Below are positions 27,253-36,058 of a stretch of DNA of 64,000 nucleotides, piece by piece. The position numbers were made by a program, and so were the translations under genes. The DNA lies in NCBI RefSeq assembly GCF_003434055.1, contig NZ_QVEX01000005.1, positions 1 through 64,000 of the forward strand. Direction: 5' to 3'. This DNA comes from Enterocloster aldenensis. Its GTDB lineage: Bacteria > Bacillota > Clostridia > Lachnospirales > Lachnospiraceae. A model generated the notes under the pieces. The model had not been told where the DNA came from and did no database searches. It saw only the letters and a list, made by a program, of their open reading frames with translations. How positions within the stretch are numbered: the first letter of the stretch is position 1; each line of letters opens with the position of its first letter.

Positions 27253-28089
27253 CTAACCTTTATTCAAAATGAATTTTTCAATGGCAATGGCAACCCCGTC
27301 CTCGTCAAATGGAGCCGTCACAAAATCAGCCTCATCCTTCAGCCATTGGGGTGCATTTCCCACCACAACCCCGACGCCCGACGCCCTGACAGCCTCCGCG
27401 TCCAGCACCGAATCCCCGATGCTCATTACCTGTTCCATGGAAATACCCAGTTTATCCAGCAGTTTCCTGATCCCTCTGGTCCTGTCAAGGCCCTGGGGGA
27501 AGAACTGCATGTTCTCTCCCACGGGATCGGTTATGTGTGCCACGCCTGAATGTTCCACTTCGTCATATATCTGCTGCTGTAAACCTGCCGGAATGCCGTA
27601 CATGTTTACTTTTTCAATCCCAATGCCGTTCTCTGAAAAATACCGGGACGGCTTATCTATCACAATCTGCCTTCCTGCCTCAATGAACCAGACATGGTGG
27701 GAAGGGACCGGATATTGTTCCAGATGGTCTGCCACGGCCTTTTCCAGGTATATCTTCCCGCCCGCAGCTATCTCCGTATATATATTCCTGCCCTCGAATA
27801 CCCTGCACATCCCCCCGCTGTCCTCCGGCGTAAGGATTTCCTCATGGATAATTTCCCCGGTGCTGTGGTCCACTACCCTGGCCCCGCCGGAAGTAATATA
27901 ATAGCGGATCCTCTTTTCAGCTTCTATCTGGGGAGGCTGCATATTCTCAGCCCTGCCGGTTGAAGGAACTATGTATATACCTTTATCCAGCGCTTTTCTG
28001 ATTGCGTACATATTTCTGACTGAAATAAACACCTGGTCCCGCTGAAGGGTGGTTCCGTCAAAGTCAAGAAGTATTGCCTTTATATCCAT
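27253..28089 (-). CDS. Cof-type HAD-IIB hydrolase
   Basis: A 278-residue Cof/YidA-type HAD-IIB phosphatase. Motif I is LLDFDGTTL, motif II VPSTGRA (Ser/Thr pattern of the Cof group), and the C-terminal SIGDSVLDAEAV is followed by GVVVGNAPQWLKDEADFVT, a hallmark of this subfamily. The large C2B cap occupies the middle. Such enzymes dephosphorylate sugar phosphates or cofactors with broad specificity. First gene of the HAD-HAD-tctCBA-MBL operon; AGGAGG lies 6 bases before the ATG. Confidence 0.87.
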   Translation of the reverse strand: MDIKAILLDFDGTTLQRDQVFISVRNMYAIRKALDKGIYIVPSTGRAENMQPPQIEAEKRIRYYITSGGARVVDHSTGEIIHEEILTPEDSGGMCRVFEGRNIYTEIAAGGKIYLEKAVADHLEQYPVPSHHVWFIEAGRQIVIDKPSRYFSENGIGIEKVNMYGIPAGLQQQIYDEVEHSGVAHITDPVGENMQFFPQGLDRTRGIRKLLDKLGISMEQVMSIGDSVLDAEAVRASGVGVVVGNAPQWLKDEADFVTAPFDEDGVAIAIEKFILNKG

Positions 28090-28132
28090 AGTAATCCTCC
28101 TGTGTCTTTCAATTTAATTTCTTCTTAACTTT

Positions 28133-28161
28133 ATATTAACACCGTGATTATCACGTGTCAA
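28133..28161 (-). promoter_or_regulatory. Promoter of the Tct operon with LacI-type operator in its spacer
   Basis: On the minus strand TTGACA (28156-28161) and TAATAT (28133-28138) are 17 bases apart. The spacer is the palindrome CGTGATTATCACG (28143-28155), with ACAC/GTGT flanks extending the symmetry. This suits repression by the LacI-type protein encoded divergently at 28286. Confidence 0.75.
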
Positions 28162-28231
28162 TCATTTAGGTATGTAAAATGTTTGAAAAATTATCTCGTT
28201 CCAATCATGTGGCCCCCATTGCTTTCAATTC

Positions 28232-28260
28232 TTGAAATGGGTATATGATTATGATATACT
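28232..28260 (+). promoter_or_regulatory. Sigma-A promoter of the LacI/SBP fusion gene
   Basis: TTGAAA (28232-28237), 17-base spacer, TATACT (28255-28260). It overlaps the apparent 5' end of the open frame, which confirms that translation starts at 28286 and not upstream. Confidence 0.65.
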
Positions 28261-28285
28261 TTTTGTTAAAAAGGGAGGACTATTT

Positions 28286-30490
28286 ATGGCAACCATGAAC
28301 GACATAGCCAAAGCTGCCGGGGTGTCGCGTGGCACAGTATCAAACGTCCTGAACGGACGGGGCTGTGTCAGTTACGAAAAGATCCGGATGGTAGAAGACG
28401 CGGCCGCCAGGCTTGGCTACAGCCTTGACAAGCGCGCCAGCACCCTGCGCAAAGGGGTATCCGGTTCCATTGCCCTCATTATCCCAGACATTTCCGAAAA
28501 AAAATACAGCGATATCTACATGGGCGTCCTGGGAGCGGCCAAAGGATTTGACTGCAAGGTCTGCCTGTACATATCCGGGGACCAGCCGTACAGGGAGCGG
28601 GAGGTCATCCTTGAGGCCATGAGGGAAAAGGTCATGGGTGTGCTTACCGTGTCCTGCCTTGAGGATGGGCAGGCCGAATACGCCCCCTTCCTCACCGCGG
28701 ACATCCCTGTGGTTTTCCTTGAACGTCAGGGAGCCCAACAGGCGCTCTGTTCCTATACCTTTGATATGGAAGAAGCAGCCAGGCTGATTTCCTCTGTGAT
28801 GGATGGGGCGCCGGATGTATGCTTTCTTTTGGATTCCCTCTCCTTCAGGGACCAGCTGGCTTTAAAATCAGGTTTACAGCGCCTGATCCCCATGGAAGAC
28901 GGTTCCATCTATGAAAACAATCACGGTGAACTCTCCCCTTCCTCTTACCGGCTGGCCGCAGACCATCCTCACGCTGATTACTGTATTGCCGGCAGCGGGC
29001 TGCTGGCGCGTCTGGCGGAAAATGCCTATACCAGGTTCACCGGCAGCAGCCCCTGCATCATCTGTCTCTCGCCGCTTACCGCACTGCCGGACAACCATTA
29101 TATTAACATCCAGCTGAATTACAGGTATCTGGGCATGTCGGCCGCCGAAGCCCTGATGCATACGCTGAATTATGAAAAACCCCTGGCCTCCAGGATATTC
29201 ATGCCTTCCGGAATCTGTTACGGTTCCAGGGCAGTGATGCCAAAGGACAGGACAGCCGGCGCCATAGGCGGCATACACCCACAGGACAGATGCACCCTGC
29301 GCATGCTCGCCCACAATACCCCCACCATATCAGCCCTCAGGACCCTGCTTCCCCAGTTTACCAGGAGCACGGGAATCCAGGTGGACATCATTACCACGTC
29401 CTTAAGCGAGTTACTGAACAAAGCCGCGTCCCGGGATGACCGGTGGGATATCATCCGGGTGGACCCCTCCAGCCTGTCCCATATGGCTCCCGGAATCCTT
29501 CTTCCCCTGGAAGAGGCGGACAGGGACGCGGACCGTCATTTCAGGCATCTCCTGGATTCCATCCCGGAGGACTATTCCAGGTTTAACGGGACCTTATACG
29601 CCTACCCCTTTGATATCAGCATGCAGCTGCTCTTCTACAGAAAATCCCTGTTTGAAAGCGTGGCACAGCAGCGCGCCTTTTATGAAGAATCCGGCAGCAC
29701 CCTTAAGGTCCCCGCCACCTACGGGGAACTGGAAACCGTGGCCAGGTTCTTTACCAGGGCATGCAGGAGTGATTCCCCTACGCCATACGGTTCCAGTATC
29801 GCTGCCTATACCAGCCAGACCTCCGTAACCAGCGAGTATCTTCCCAGGCTTATTTCTGCCGGGGGGCTGGCCTATACCCCTAAGGGAATGATCAACCTCC
29901 AGACCGATGCATCCATCACTGCACTTAAGGATTATATACGTTTTTCCAAATATGCCGATACCACGCACACCCATGACTGGAGCGAGGTGGCTTCCGGCTT
30001 TGTGAACGGTTCCTATGCAACCACTATCCTGTACCTTCACTACGCTTCCCAGTTTGTAAGGGCTGAGGGCGCCGCCTTTAACGGGGATATCGGGTTTGCC
30101 CCGCTGCCCGGCAATAATTCACTGCTGGCAGGCGGTTCCCTGGGCGTGGGCAGGTTCTCGGAACATGCGGCAAAGGCCTGCCGGTTCATACAATGGGCCA
30201 CTGGCCCGGATATTGCCCCTGCCCTTGTGATGCTTGGGGGGATATCTTCCTCTGCCATTGTCTATGAGCAGCAGGATATCATTGATTCATATCCATGGCT
30301 TAAGTACCTGGCCGAACACATCAAGGACGGCATAAGCAGGCCGCTCCTGTCCTTCCGTTCCTTCAGCTATGACCAGAAGGAATTTGAATGTCAATTGGGG
30401 CAAAGGTTATTAGATGCCCTGAACGGGCGGAAAACGCCTGAACAGGCGCTGTCAGATGCCCAGGAATATCTGCGTTCCCTAAGCAGTTAG
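28286..30490 (+). CDS. LacI-type regulator fused to an ABC solute-binding-protein domain
   Basis: A 734-residue cytoplasmic fusion. Residues 1 to about 55 are a LacI HTH (MATMNDIAKAAGVSRGTVS, then SNVLNG). Residues about 60-335 resemble the LacI periplasmic-binding-like core (IALIIPDISEKKYSDIYMG). From about residue 345 to the end comes a family 1 extracellular solute-binding fold (LPQFTRSTGIQVDIITT, AYPFDISMQLLFYRKSLFE) without any signal peptide. So a transporter-type binding domain is probably used as an intracellular sensor. GGGAGG precedes the ATG at 28286. It is divergent from the Tct operon, whose promoter carries a matching palindrome. It ends at a strong hairpin. Confidence 0.88.
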   Translation: MATMNDIAKAAGVSRGTVSNVLNGRGCVSYEKIRMVEDAAARLGYSLDKRASTLRKGVSGSIALIIPDISEKKYSDIYMGVLGAAKGFDCKVCLYISGDQPYREREVILEAMREKVMGVLTVSCLEDGQAEYAPFLTADIPVVFLERQGAQQALCSYTFDMEEAARLISSVMDGAPDVCFLLDSLSFRDQLALKSGLQRLIPMEDGSIYENNHGELSPSSYRLAADHPHADYCIAGSGLLARLAENAYTRFTGSSPCIICLSPLTALPDNHYINIQLNYRYLGMSAAEALMHTLNYEKPLASRIFMPSGICYGSRAVMPKDRTAGAIGGIHPQDRCTLRMLAHNTPTISALRTLLPQFTRSTGIQVDIITTSLSELLNKAASRDDRWDIIRVDPSSLSHMAPGILLPLEEADRDADRHFRHLLDSIPEDYSRFNGTLYAYPFDISMQLLFYRKSLFESVAQQRAFYEESGSTLKVPATYGELETVARFFTRACRSDSPTPYGSSIAAYTSQTSVTSEYLPRLISAGGLAYTPKGMINLQTDASITALKDYIRFSKYADTTHTHDWSEVASGFVNGSYATTILYLHYASQFVRAEGAAFNGDIGFAPLPGNNSLLAGGSLGVGRFSEHAAKACRFIQWATGPDIAPALVMLGGISSSAIVYEQQDIIDSYPWLKYLAEHIKDGISRPLLSFRSFSYDQKEFECQLGQRLLDALNGRKTPEQALSDAQEYLRSLSS

Positions 30491-30512
30491 GCGGGAATAC
30501 AAAGAGGGCTGC

Positions 30513-30542
30513 CATATCAGGCTGGAATTTCAGCCTGATATG
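30513..30542 (+). terminator. Terminator of the LacI/SBP gene
   Basis: CATATCAGGCTG (30513-30524) pairs perfectly with CAGCCTGATATG (30531-30542) around a six-base loop, followed by a moderately T-rich stretch (CTTATTTTAG). Confidence 0.75.
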
Positions 30543-30665
30543 CTCCCTTATTTTAGTATTTGTTTGAGAAAAATGTGGGAAATATGATTAATACTGGATT
30601 GTTAAGGAAAAATACTTTACACTAGAAGAATATCTACTAAATTAGGAATGGGAGCGTGATAAGCT

Positions 30666-31862
30666 ATGGGAGTATATTTAAATCCGGGAAATGATGGATT
30701 TAAAATGGCATTAAATTCTAAAATATATGTAGATAAAAGCGGATTGATTTCTTATACAAATTCTGTATTGAAGACGGAACAGCGTTTTGTCTGTGTGAGC
30801 CGTCCGAGACGTTTTGGAAAATCCATGGCTGCAAATATGCTGACTGCATATTATGAGAAAGATATTGATTCGTCAGAGATGTTTCAGGGGCTATCTATTT
30901 CACAAGATGAAATGTTCAAAAAGCATCTGAACAAGTACAATGTGATTTTTTTAAATATTCAAACGTTTTTAAGCCGGACACATGATATCATGAAGCTGAG
31001 AAGCATGATTGAAAAGTCGTTGCTCCGGGATCTTATGAAAGTGTATCCGGATATTGATTACCTGGATCAGTCGGACTTAATCAGCAGCCTGATGGATATT
31101 TATGGAGAAACATCGGACCCGTTTATTTTTATTATAGATGAATGGGACTGTATTTTCCGTGAAAATAGGGATGATGCAAAGGGACAGAAGATTTATCTTG
31201 ACTTTATACGCAATCTCCTGAAGGATCAGAGTTATGTCGCCCTTGCCTATATGACGGGTATACTGCCAATCAAGAAGTATGGTTCTCATTCCGCCCTGAA
31301 TATGTTTGATGAATTTTCCATGACAAATCCCGGCCCCTTGGCTGCTTTTACAGGATTTACGGAGTGGGAAGTGAAGGTATTGTGCGAACAGTATAAAATG
31401 GATTTTTTCGAGATACAGCGCTGGTATGATGGCTATTGCTTCGGGGGAGATACCCATATCTATAATCCGCGTTCAGTTGTCAGCGCAATGCTGACCGGAG
31501 ATTATGATAATTTCTGGAATAAAACAGAGACATTTGAAGCACTGCGTAATTATATTGTCATGAATTATAAGGGCCTGAAAGACACTGTGGTGAATCTCCT
31601 GGCCGGCGGGAGAAGAACGGTTAATACAAACACCTTTTCCAATGATATGACAACCTTTCAGTCAGCGGATGATGTACTGACCCTGTTGGTGCATTTGGGA
31701 TATTTGGGATATGATTTCATATCCAGAGAGGTGTTTATTCCAAACTCGGAAATATCTTCGGAATTTTTCAATGCGGTAGAATCAGCCGGATGGGATATGG
31801 TGGTGAAATCCATAGAACAATCAAAGAAAGATTCTGGCGGCCACATGGAATATGGACAGTGA
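30666..31862 (+). CDS. AAA-ATPase-like protein, N-terminal part of a frameshifted gene
   Basis: The 398-residue N-terminal part of an AAA-ATPase-like (PF09820-type) protein: Walker A region VSRPRRFGKSMAANML, Walker B FIFIIDEWDC, and the sensor region AYMTGILPIKKYG. These proteins normally continue into a PD-(D/E)XK nuclease-like domain (PF08011-type). Here the frame shifts in the AAA at 31827-31829, adding a false tail (DSGGHMEYGQ) and a stop. The nuclease part continues in another frame at 31852-32244. Codon use and base composition are clearly more AT-rich than the neighbours, indicating acquisition. The family is widespread in gut anaerobes; its function is unknown. Confidence 0.8.
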   Translation: MGVYLNPGNDGFKMALNSKIYVDKSGLISYTNSVLKTEQRFVCVSRPRRFGKSMAANMLTAYYEKDIDSSEMFQGLSISQDEMFKKHLNKYNVIFLNIQTFLSRTHDIMKLRSMIEKSLLRDLMKVYPDIDYLDQSDLISSLMDIYGETSDPFIFIIDEWDCIFRENRDDAKGQKIYLDFIRNLLKDQSYVALAYMTGILPIKKYGSHSALNMFDEFSMTNPGPLAAFTGFTEWEVKVLCEQYKMDFFEIQRWYDGYCFGGDTHIYNPRSVVSAMLTGDYDNFWNKTETFEALRNYIVMNYKGLKDTVVNLLAGGRRTVNTNTFSNDMTTFQSADDVLTLLVHLGYLGYDFISREVFIPNSEISSEFFNAVESAGWDMVVKSIEQSKKDSGGHMEYGQ

Positions 31863-32244
31863 GACGGTTGCGATGGGGCTTTCAGAGTCCCATATGGAAA
31901 CATCCATCTTGGCCTATAATGATGAAAATGCATTGTCCTGTGTCATTTCCCTTGCCTATTACAGCGCACGGGAATACTATCAGTGTATCCGTGAATTCCC
32001 TTCGGGGAAAGGGTATGCGGATATTGTGTTTCTTCCTCGTCAGAATCACCTGGATAAACCGGGTATAATTGTGGAGTTGAAATGGAATCATTCGTCAGAA
32101 GGTGCAATCACACAGATTAAGGAACGGCGTTATGCAAAATCTCTGGAAAACTATAGCGGAAAGCTATTGTTGGTAGGAATAAATTATAGTACTAAGACCA
32201 AAGCGCATGAGTGCGTTATAGAGGAGTATTATAAAGAACCATAG
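31852..32244 (+). CDS. PD-(D/E)XK nuclease-like domain, C-terminal part of the frameshifted gene
   Basis: A 130-residue frame that is the missing C-terminal domain of the AAA-ATPase-like protein. YSAREYYQCIREFPSGKGYADIVF contributes the Asp and IIVELKWN the ExK of a PD-(D/E)XK nuclease fold. Reading back in this frame gives ILAATWNMDSETVA, which joins smoothly to the upstream ORF if one A is removed from AAAGAAAG. It has an ATG but no ribosome site, so independent translation is doubtful. The undamaged protein would be about 526 residues. Confidence 0.75.
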   Translation: MDSETVAMGLSESHMETSILAYNDENALSCVISLAYYSAREYYQCIREFPSGKGYADIVFLPRQNHLDKPGIIVELKWNHSSEGAITQIKERRYAKSLENYSGKLLLVGINYSTKTKAHECVIEEYYKEP

Positions 32245-32326
32245 TATCTGTATTTTGAAGCGCTCGAAGAAAATCAGAATATGTCAATCTTATCCGTACC
32301 GGAAAGATGCAATTCACGTATAAGAC

Positions 32327-32359
32327 AAAGCACCGAACCGTTATGTAGCTCGGTGCTTT
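32327..32359. terminator. Terminator hairpin after the AAA-ATPase/nuclease gene
   Basis: AAAGCACCGA (32327-32336) pairs perfectly with TCGGTGCTTT (32350-32359), a 10-bp stem with A-rich 5' and T-rich 3' flanks, so it may work in both directions between the converging units. Confidence 0.7.
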
Positions 32360-32363
32360 GATG

Positions 32364-32645
32364 TTATAATCCTGTTTCTGCATCATCAATAACCTGCTTG
32401 GCCTTCCTGTTGCTCAACTGCGTTTGGAATGATACGGCATAACCGTCAATTGTCAGTTGACGGAAGAAAGCCTCTGCACATTTGATTTTTGCGTTCTCCA
32501 CAAACATTATGCTTTGTAACCATCCGTGCTCCCTACCGTATCCTCTCCCTGATGGCCTGTTCCTGCTCATCAAACAGAAGTTCCTTATTATATCTGTAAT
32601 ACCGCTCACATTCATACTGCTCCAGAAACCATACGCTGGCAGCAC
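32364..32645 (-). pseudogene. Unidentified gene remnant
   Basis: A minus-strand frame whose last 46 residues, beyond the MoxR stop at 32533, look protein-like (FVENAKIKCAEAFFRQL, then VSFQTQLSNRKAKQVIDD). Its upstream part lies antiphase within the MoxR gene and is not real, so the coding sequence is broken at its N-terminal side. The pattern is reminiscent of the extreme C-terminus of type III restriction-helicase subunits, but this is only an impression. It may mark one edge of the AT-rich insertion at 30.6-32.5 kb. Confidence 0.3.
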
Positions 32646-34110
32646 TGGTATTCAGTTCTGTGACGAATATGACCATCTCCTGTCCGTTTCCAAAGGACGC
32701 CTCCATGAAATTGAATGCATGTTCCAGTTTCCGGCCCAGGTCCTCCTTCCACGCCTCATAGTCATCGCTCCGGCCCATGAAACGGCCCCGCACCCACTGC
32801 CATGCCTCATCCTTCCCGGCAGCAGCGCCTTTCACAGCCTCTTCCCTCATCTGCTGCGCATAATCTTCCAGAATAGCGGCGCATCTGCGTCCCATCCTTT
32901 CTTCCTGCCTTCCAAGCAGGCCGTTCTTCTTGCCCCGCAGCCTCTCCTTCTCCATGTCCTCTGCCAGCTGCTGCAGGATTTCTGAAGGCTGGGGCCGTCC
33001 TCCCAGCGCTGCGGGTTCCTGTCCCACAGGTTCCTGCCCCGCGGATTCCATACCGCCGTCATCCGCCCTCTCCAGCTCCTGGCGGTACGCCTTAAGCTGT
33101 CCCATCAAAAGCTCCATCACCTGGTTCTCCGCAAACAGGGCCTTAAACCCATCCGTCAGTTTGGACAGCAGCAGGCCGGTGACGCTGAGCCGCTCGTCAA
33201 AGGAAGCCTTTGCCACCTTGTGGCACAAAGCCTCGTTCATGACCCCGTTAAGGATTCCTTCCACCTGGTACTCATCCTGGTATTTATAATACAGCTCCAG
33301 GTAATTGGCAAAATCCTTTGCAATCCTGGGGTGCTGGATATACTGGCTGATTACATTCCTGTCCGCTTTCTTGCCCAGCTTCTCATAGACCAGGATCAAC
33401 TGTGACAGGTCCTCCCAGCCCCTGGGCGTTGCAAACATTTTCCCGTCCACCGTGGTCTCAATATGGCAGAAATACTGGCCCTTGATTCCCAGATAGGAAA
33501 TGATGGCAGGATGTATATTCTCCTTATAGGCATACTCTTTCCACACCCCAAGGTCCGGCTCCACATCAATCCGCTTAATACGGTCCAGGGTAACCACGTC
33601 AAACTCCCGGACCGACTTGTTGTATTCCGGCGGGTTACCGGCGGCCGCAATGATCCAGCCCTCCGGAATCCGGTGGCTGCCAAATGTCTTGCACTGGAGG
33701 AACTGAAGCATGGTAGGCGCCAGCGTCTCCGAGACGCAGTTGATTTCATCAATGAAAAGAATGCCTTCCTTTAATCCGCTGTCCTCTATCTTATTATAAA
33801 TGGATGCCACAATCTCGCTCATGGTATACTCTGTCACCGCGTATTCCCGGCCGCCGAACATTTTCCTGTCAATAAATGGAAGCCCCACTGCGCTCTGCCT
33901 TGTATGGTGGGTAATGGTATATGCCACCAGCCCGATGCGGCATTCCCTGGATATCTGTTCCATGATTTGGGTTTTCCCCACGCCTGGGGGCCCAATCAGG
34001 AGAACCGGCCTCTGCCGGATGGCAGGGATTACATATTCCCCGTTTTCATCCTTTAGAAGATATGCCTCTATGGTGTCCTTTATCTCTTCCTTTGCCCGCT
34101 TAATATTCAT
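32533..34110 (-). CDS. MoxR-type AAA+ ATPase
   Basis: A 525-residue MoxR-like AAA+ protein. Walker A is GPPGVGKTQ (residues 40-48), Walker B ILFIDEINCV, and sensor residues follow in IIAAAGNPPEYN. The C-terminal 200 residues are helical and charged, with a short duplicated QEPVGQEP segment near residue 360. MoxR ATPases act as chaperone-like partners of VWA proteins in the cytoplasm; the VWA-like gene overlaps its start by 4 bp (ATGA). Last gene of the seven-gene minus-strand cluster. Confidence 0.9.
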   Translation of the reverse strand: MNIKRAKEEIKDTIEAYLLKDENGEYVIPAIRQRPVLLIGPPGVGKTQIMEQISRECRIGLVAYTITHHTRQSAVGLPFIDRKMFGGREYAVTEYTMSEIVASIYNKIEDSGLKEGILFIDEINCVSETLAPTMLQFLQCKTFGSHRIPEGWIIAAAGNPPEYNKSVREFDVVTLDRIKRIDVEPDLGVWKEYAYKENIHPAIISYLGIKGQYFCHIETTVDGKMFATPRGWEDLSQLILVYEKLGKKADRNVISQYIQHPRIAKDFANYLELYYKYQDEYQVEGILNGVMNEALCHKVAKASFDERLSVTGLLLSKLTDGFKALFAENQVMELLMGQLKAYRQELERADDGGMESAGQEPVGQEPAALGGRPQPSEILQQLAEDMEKERLRGKKNGLLGRQEERMGRRCAAILEDYAQQMREEAVKGAAAGKDEAWQWVRGRFMGRSDDYEAWKEDLGRKLEHAFNFMEASFGNGQEMVIFVTELNTSAASVWFLEQYECERYYRYNKELLFDEQEQAIRERIR

Positions 34111-35612
34111 GAGTCCTGCTCTCCTGCATCCTTTGGTTTTCCTTTATACTCCATGATCTGTTCCTCCTTAAGCACCACCTTCATGGCCCAGGCAGGAACC
34201 GATTCATCGGAGAACATATTTTCAATAAAAACAAATGCCGTGTCATAGGGCGGCGCCTGCACCGGATAGATGCCCAGGCCGTCTGTAAAATAAATCAGGC
34301 CACGCAGGTTCACCACCTCCCGTCTGGCCCTGAGTCCGTTCACATACTCAAAAGCCGGGCGGAAATCCGTCCCCCCATGCCCTTTTATCTCAAAATGTCC
34401 CATGTACTCCTTTAACTCCTCCGGGCAGGTGACAACCACGTCGGACTGTACCGCATCATCACACTGTATGATGTGCACATGGACCTTCTTAAAATAGCTC
34501 CCGGACTCAGACAGCACATCGTACGTTTCTTCCAGGAACCGTGCCACCAGTTCGCCGGAACAGGACATGGAGGTGTCAATGACAATGGCAAAGTCCTCTA
34601 TCCGGTAAACCTCCTTTGACTCAAGCGGTTCAAGCAGGGGCATGTTCCCATAGAGGGAAAGCCCGTAGGTATAAAAAGCATAGTCAAAGGAATCCGGGTC
34701 CACCTGCATCTCCTCCCTCAGCACAGCGAACTTGCGCAGGAACCGGCTGTAATCATAGCGTTCCCGGTTCTCCACCTGGACCTGGTCTAAAAGGCTTCTG
34801 TTATCCTCGGATTCGTCCTTGGAACCCATTGTCTCCATCTGGGTCTGTACCTTCTCACGGTTGTCGTTCCACTGCTCCTGCCGCGGCCTGGCCTGCCTGG
34901 AATCATCCTCCTGCTCCCACAGGTCATGGCTGTCCACATAGAACTCGGATTGCAGCTGCTGGAGCCTGCGCCCGGAAAGCCCCATCTCCTTAAGGGCACG
35001 GTAAACACGCTCCGCTGTCAGGGGAATCCTGCGCGGTTCCTGCCCGGATGTCTGTCCCTGCCCGGATGTCTGTTCCTGTCCGGGTGTCTGTCCCTGCCCG
35101 GGTGTCTGTCCCTGCCCGGATGTCTGTCCTTGCCCGGGTCCCTGTTCCTGCCCGGCCCCACCCGGTTCCCGGGCCAGCTGTTTTTCAAGCCTTAAGTAGG
35201 TTTCCCTGCGAAGGGGGTTCTTTGGCACATGGACACACTTCTGAAAGAGTCCGTCTATTACGGACTCCATGGCAATATCACATGCCAGGTCCCAGTAATC
35301 CTTATCCCTGTCCTTACGTGTATACATGTGACAGAAAAGGCAGTGGAACAGCATGTGCAGATACGCCCGGTTGACCCGGTTCCTACCCTGGCCAAACAGG
35401 GCGGTCAGGTACTCAGGCCCATAGTAGATGAGCCATCCGTCAGTGGCAATCCCGCCGCGGCCCCAGTCAGCCTCAAATCCAAGGCTGCTTAAAGAAACAT
35501 CCAGGAACCTCATATTCAGATATAGTTCACTTCTGGCCTGATAAAGGATCCTGGTGCACAGTTTTACCTGGTCCAGTTCCTCCAGCTGCCTTTTCCTGGT
35601 TGGGTCTGTCAT
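34107..35612 (-). CDS. VWA-like/metallopeptidase-like protein (DUF2201 type) with GQGQTS repeats
   Basis: A 501-residue protein. The N-terminal part (about residues 15-145) resembles a predicted metallopeptidase-like domain (LHMLFHCLFCH). A linker of hexapeptides (residues 154-192) follows, then a charged helical segment. The C-terminal VWA-like domain begins near residue 345 with a MIDAS-like DTSMSCSG and continues to GGTDFRPAFEYV and YFTDGLGIYP. VWA/MoxR pairs work together, possibly in metal insertion or complex remodelling; the target is unknown. It overlaps its neighbours by 4 bp on both sides. Confidence 0.85.
   Translation of the reverse strand: MTDPTRKRQLEELDQVKLCTRILYQARSELYLNMRFLDVSLSSLGFEADWGRGGIATDGWLIYYGPEYLTALFGQGRNRVNRAYLHMLFHCLFCHMYTRKDRDKDYWDLACDIAMESVIDGLFQKCVHVPKNPLRRETYLRLEKQLAREPGGAGQEQGPGQGQTSGQGQTPGQGQTPGQEQTSGQGQTSGQEPRRIPLTAERVYRALKEMGLSGRRLQQLQSEFYVDSHDLWEQEDDSRQARPRQEQWNDNREKVQTQMETMGSKDESEDNRSLLDQVQVENRERYDYSRFLRKFAVLREEMQVDPDSFDYAFYTYGLSLYGNMPLLEPLESKEVYRIEDFAIVIDTSMSCSGELVARFLEETYDVLSESGSYFKKVHVHIIQCDDAVQSDVVVTCPEELKEYMGHFEIKGHGGTDFRPAFEYVNGLRARREVVNLRGLIYFTDGLGIYPVQAPPYDTAFVFIENMFSDESVPAWAMKVVLKEEQIMEYKGKPKDAGEQDS
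35037..35153 (-). repeat. 18-bp in-frame minisatellite (GQGQTS units)
   Basis: About six hexapeptide copies of the type GQGQTS/P encode residues 154-192 of the VWA-like protein. The pattern alternates Thr-Ser and Thr-Pro. The copies differ only at single bases. Confidence 0.9.
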
Positions 35613-36031
35613 TGTCCTTTTCCCGCTGTCATTGTCTCATGCTCTTCCTTCAGTTCCTCATACAGATGGTAGAAGGTCCATGTGCTGTTATGCTCTGTCA
35701 GCACCGCCTTCAGCCCAATCCTTGGCACCCCGGCTTTTCTTAGGTTCATCAACAGCTCATCCAGCCGCCTGTTGGAAAACTGCTTAAGCACCATCATTTC
35801 CACGGGAATCACAGGGAGCCCCGCAGCCTCCTGGCCCTCAGGCGCCTTATCCAGTACCTGGAATCCGTCCATGCCGGCCAGATATCCCACTGTCTCCAGC
35901 ACCTGCTCCGGGCCAATGTTCCGGATCCGTATGCCCATGCGTACCAGCACGCTTTTCATCATTGCCACATGCTTCATGGTCTCGGGCCTGCCCGGATTAT
36001 AATATAATACTGTCTCTGTTAATTTTGCCAT
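35609..36031 (-). CDS. DUF3783 domain protein
   Basis: A 140-residue protein with the DUF3783 pattern in its C-terminal half: PVIPVEMMVLKQFSNRRLD, then LRKAGVPRIGLKAVLTEHN, then a Tyr-rich end WTFYHLYEELKEEH. No biochemical function is known for the family. AGGAG lies upstream of the ATG at 36031; the alternative start at 36058 has none. It overlaps the VWA gene by 4 bp and follows dtd by 27 bp. Confidence 0.75.
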   Translation of the reverse strand: MAKLTETVLYYNPGRPETMKHVAMMKSVLVRMGIRIRNIGPEQVLETVGYLAGMDGFQVLDKAPEGQEAAGLPVIPVEMMVLKQFSNRRLDELLMNLRKAGVPRIGLKAVLTEHNSTWTFYHLYEELKEEHETMTAGKGQ

Positions 36032-36058
36032 ACCATCACTCCTCTTAGGCCCCTGCAT

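Noticed and set aside
31827..31829. Programmed ribosomal frameshift in the AAA-ATPase gene
   Set aside because: The site (AAAGAAAG) has no long slippery run, no upstream ribosome-like site and no clear downstream stem; a plain one-base insertion explains the break better.
34926..35374. Plus-strand ORFs with LSLPGCLSLPGC-type repeats resembling a secreted repeat protein
   Set aside because: Shadow of the GQGQTS array; the minus-strand frame belongs to the VWA-like protein with intact flanks.
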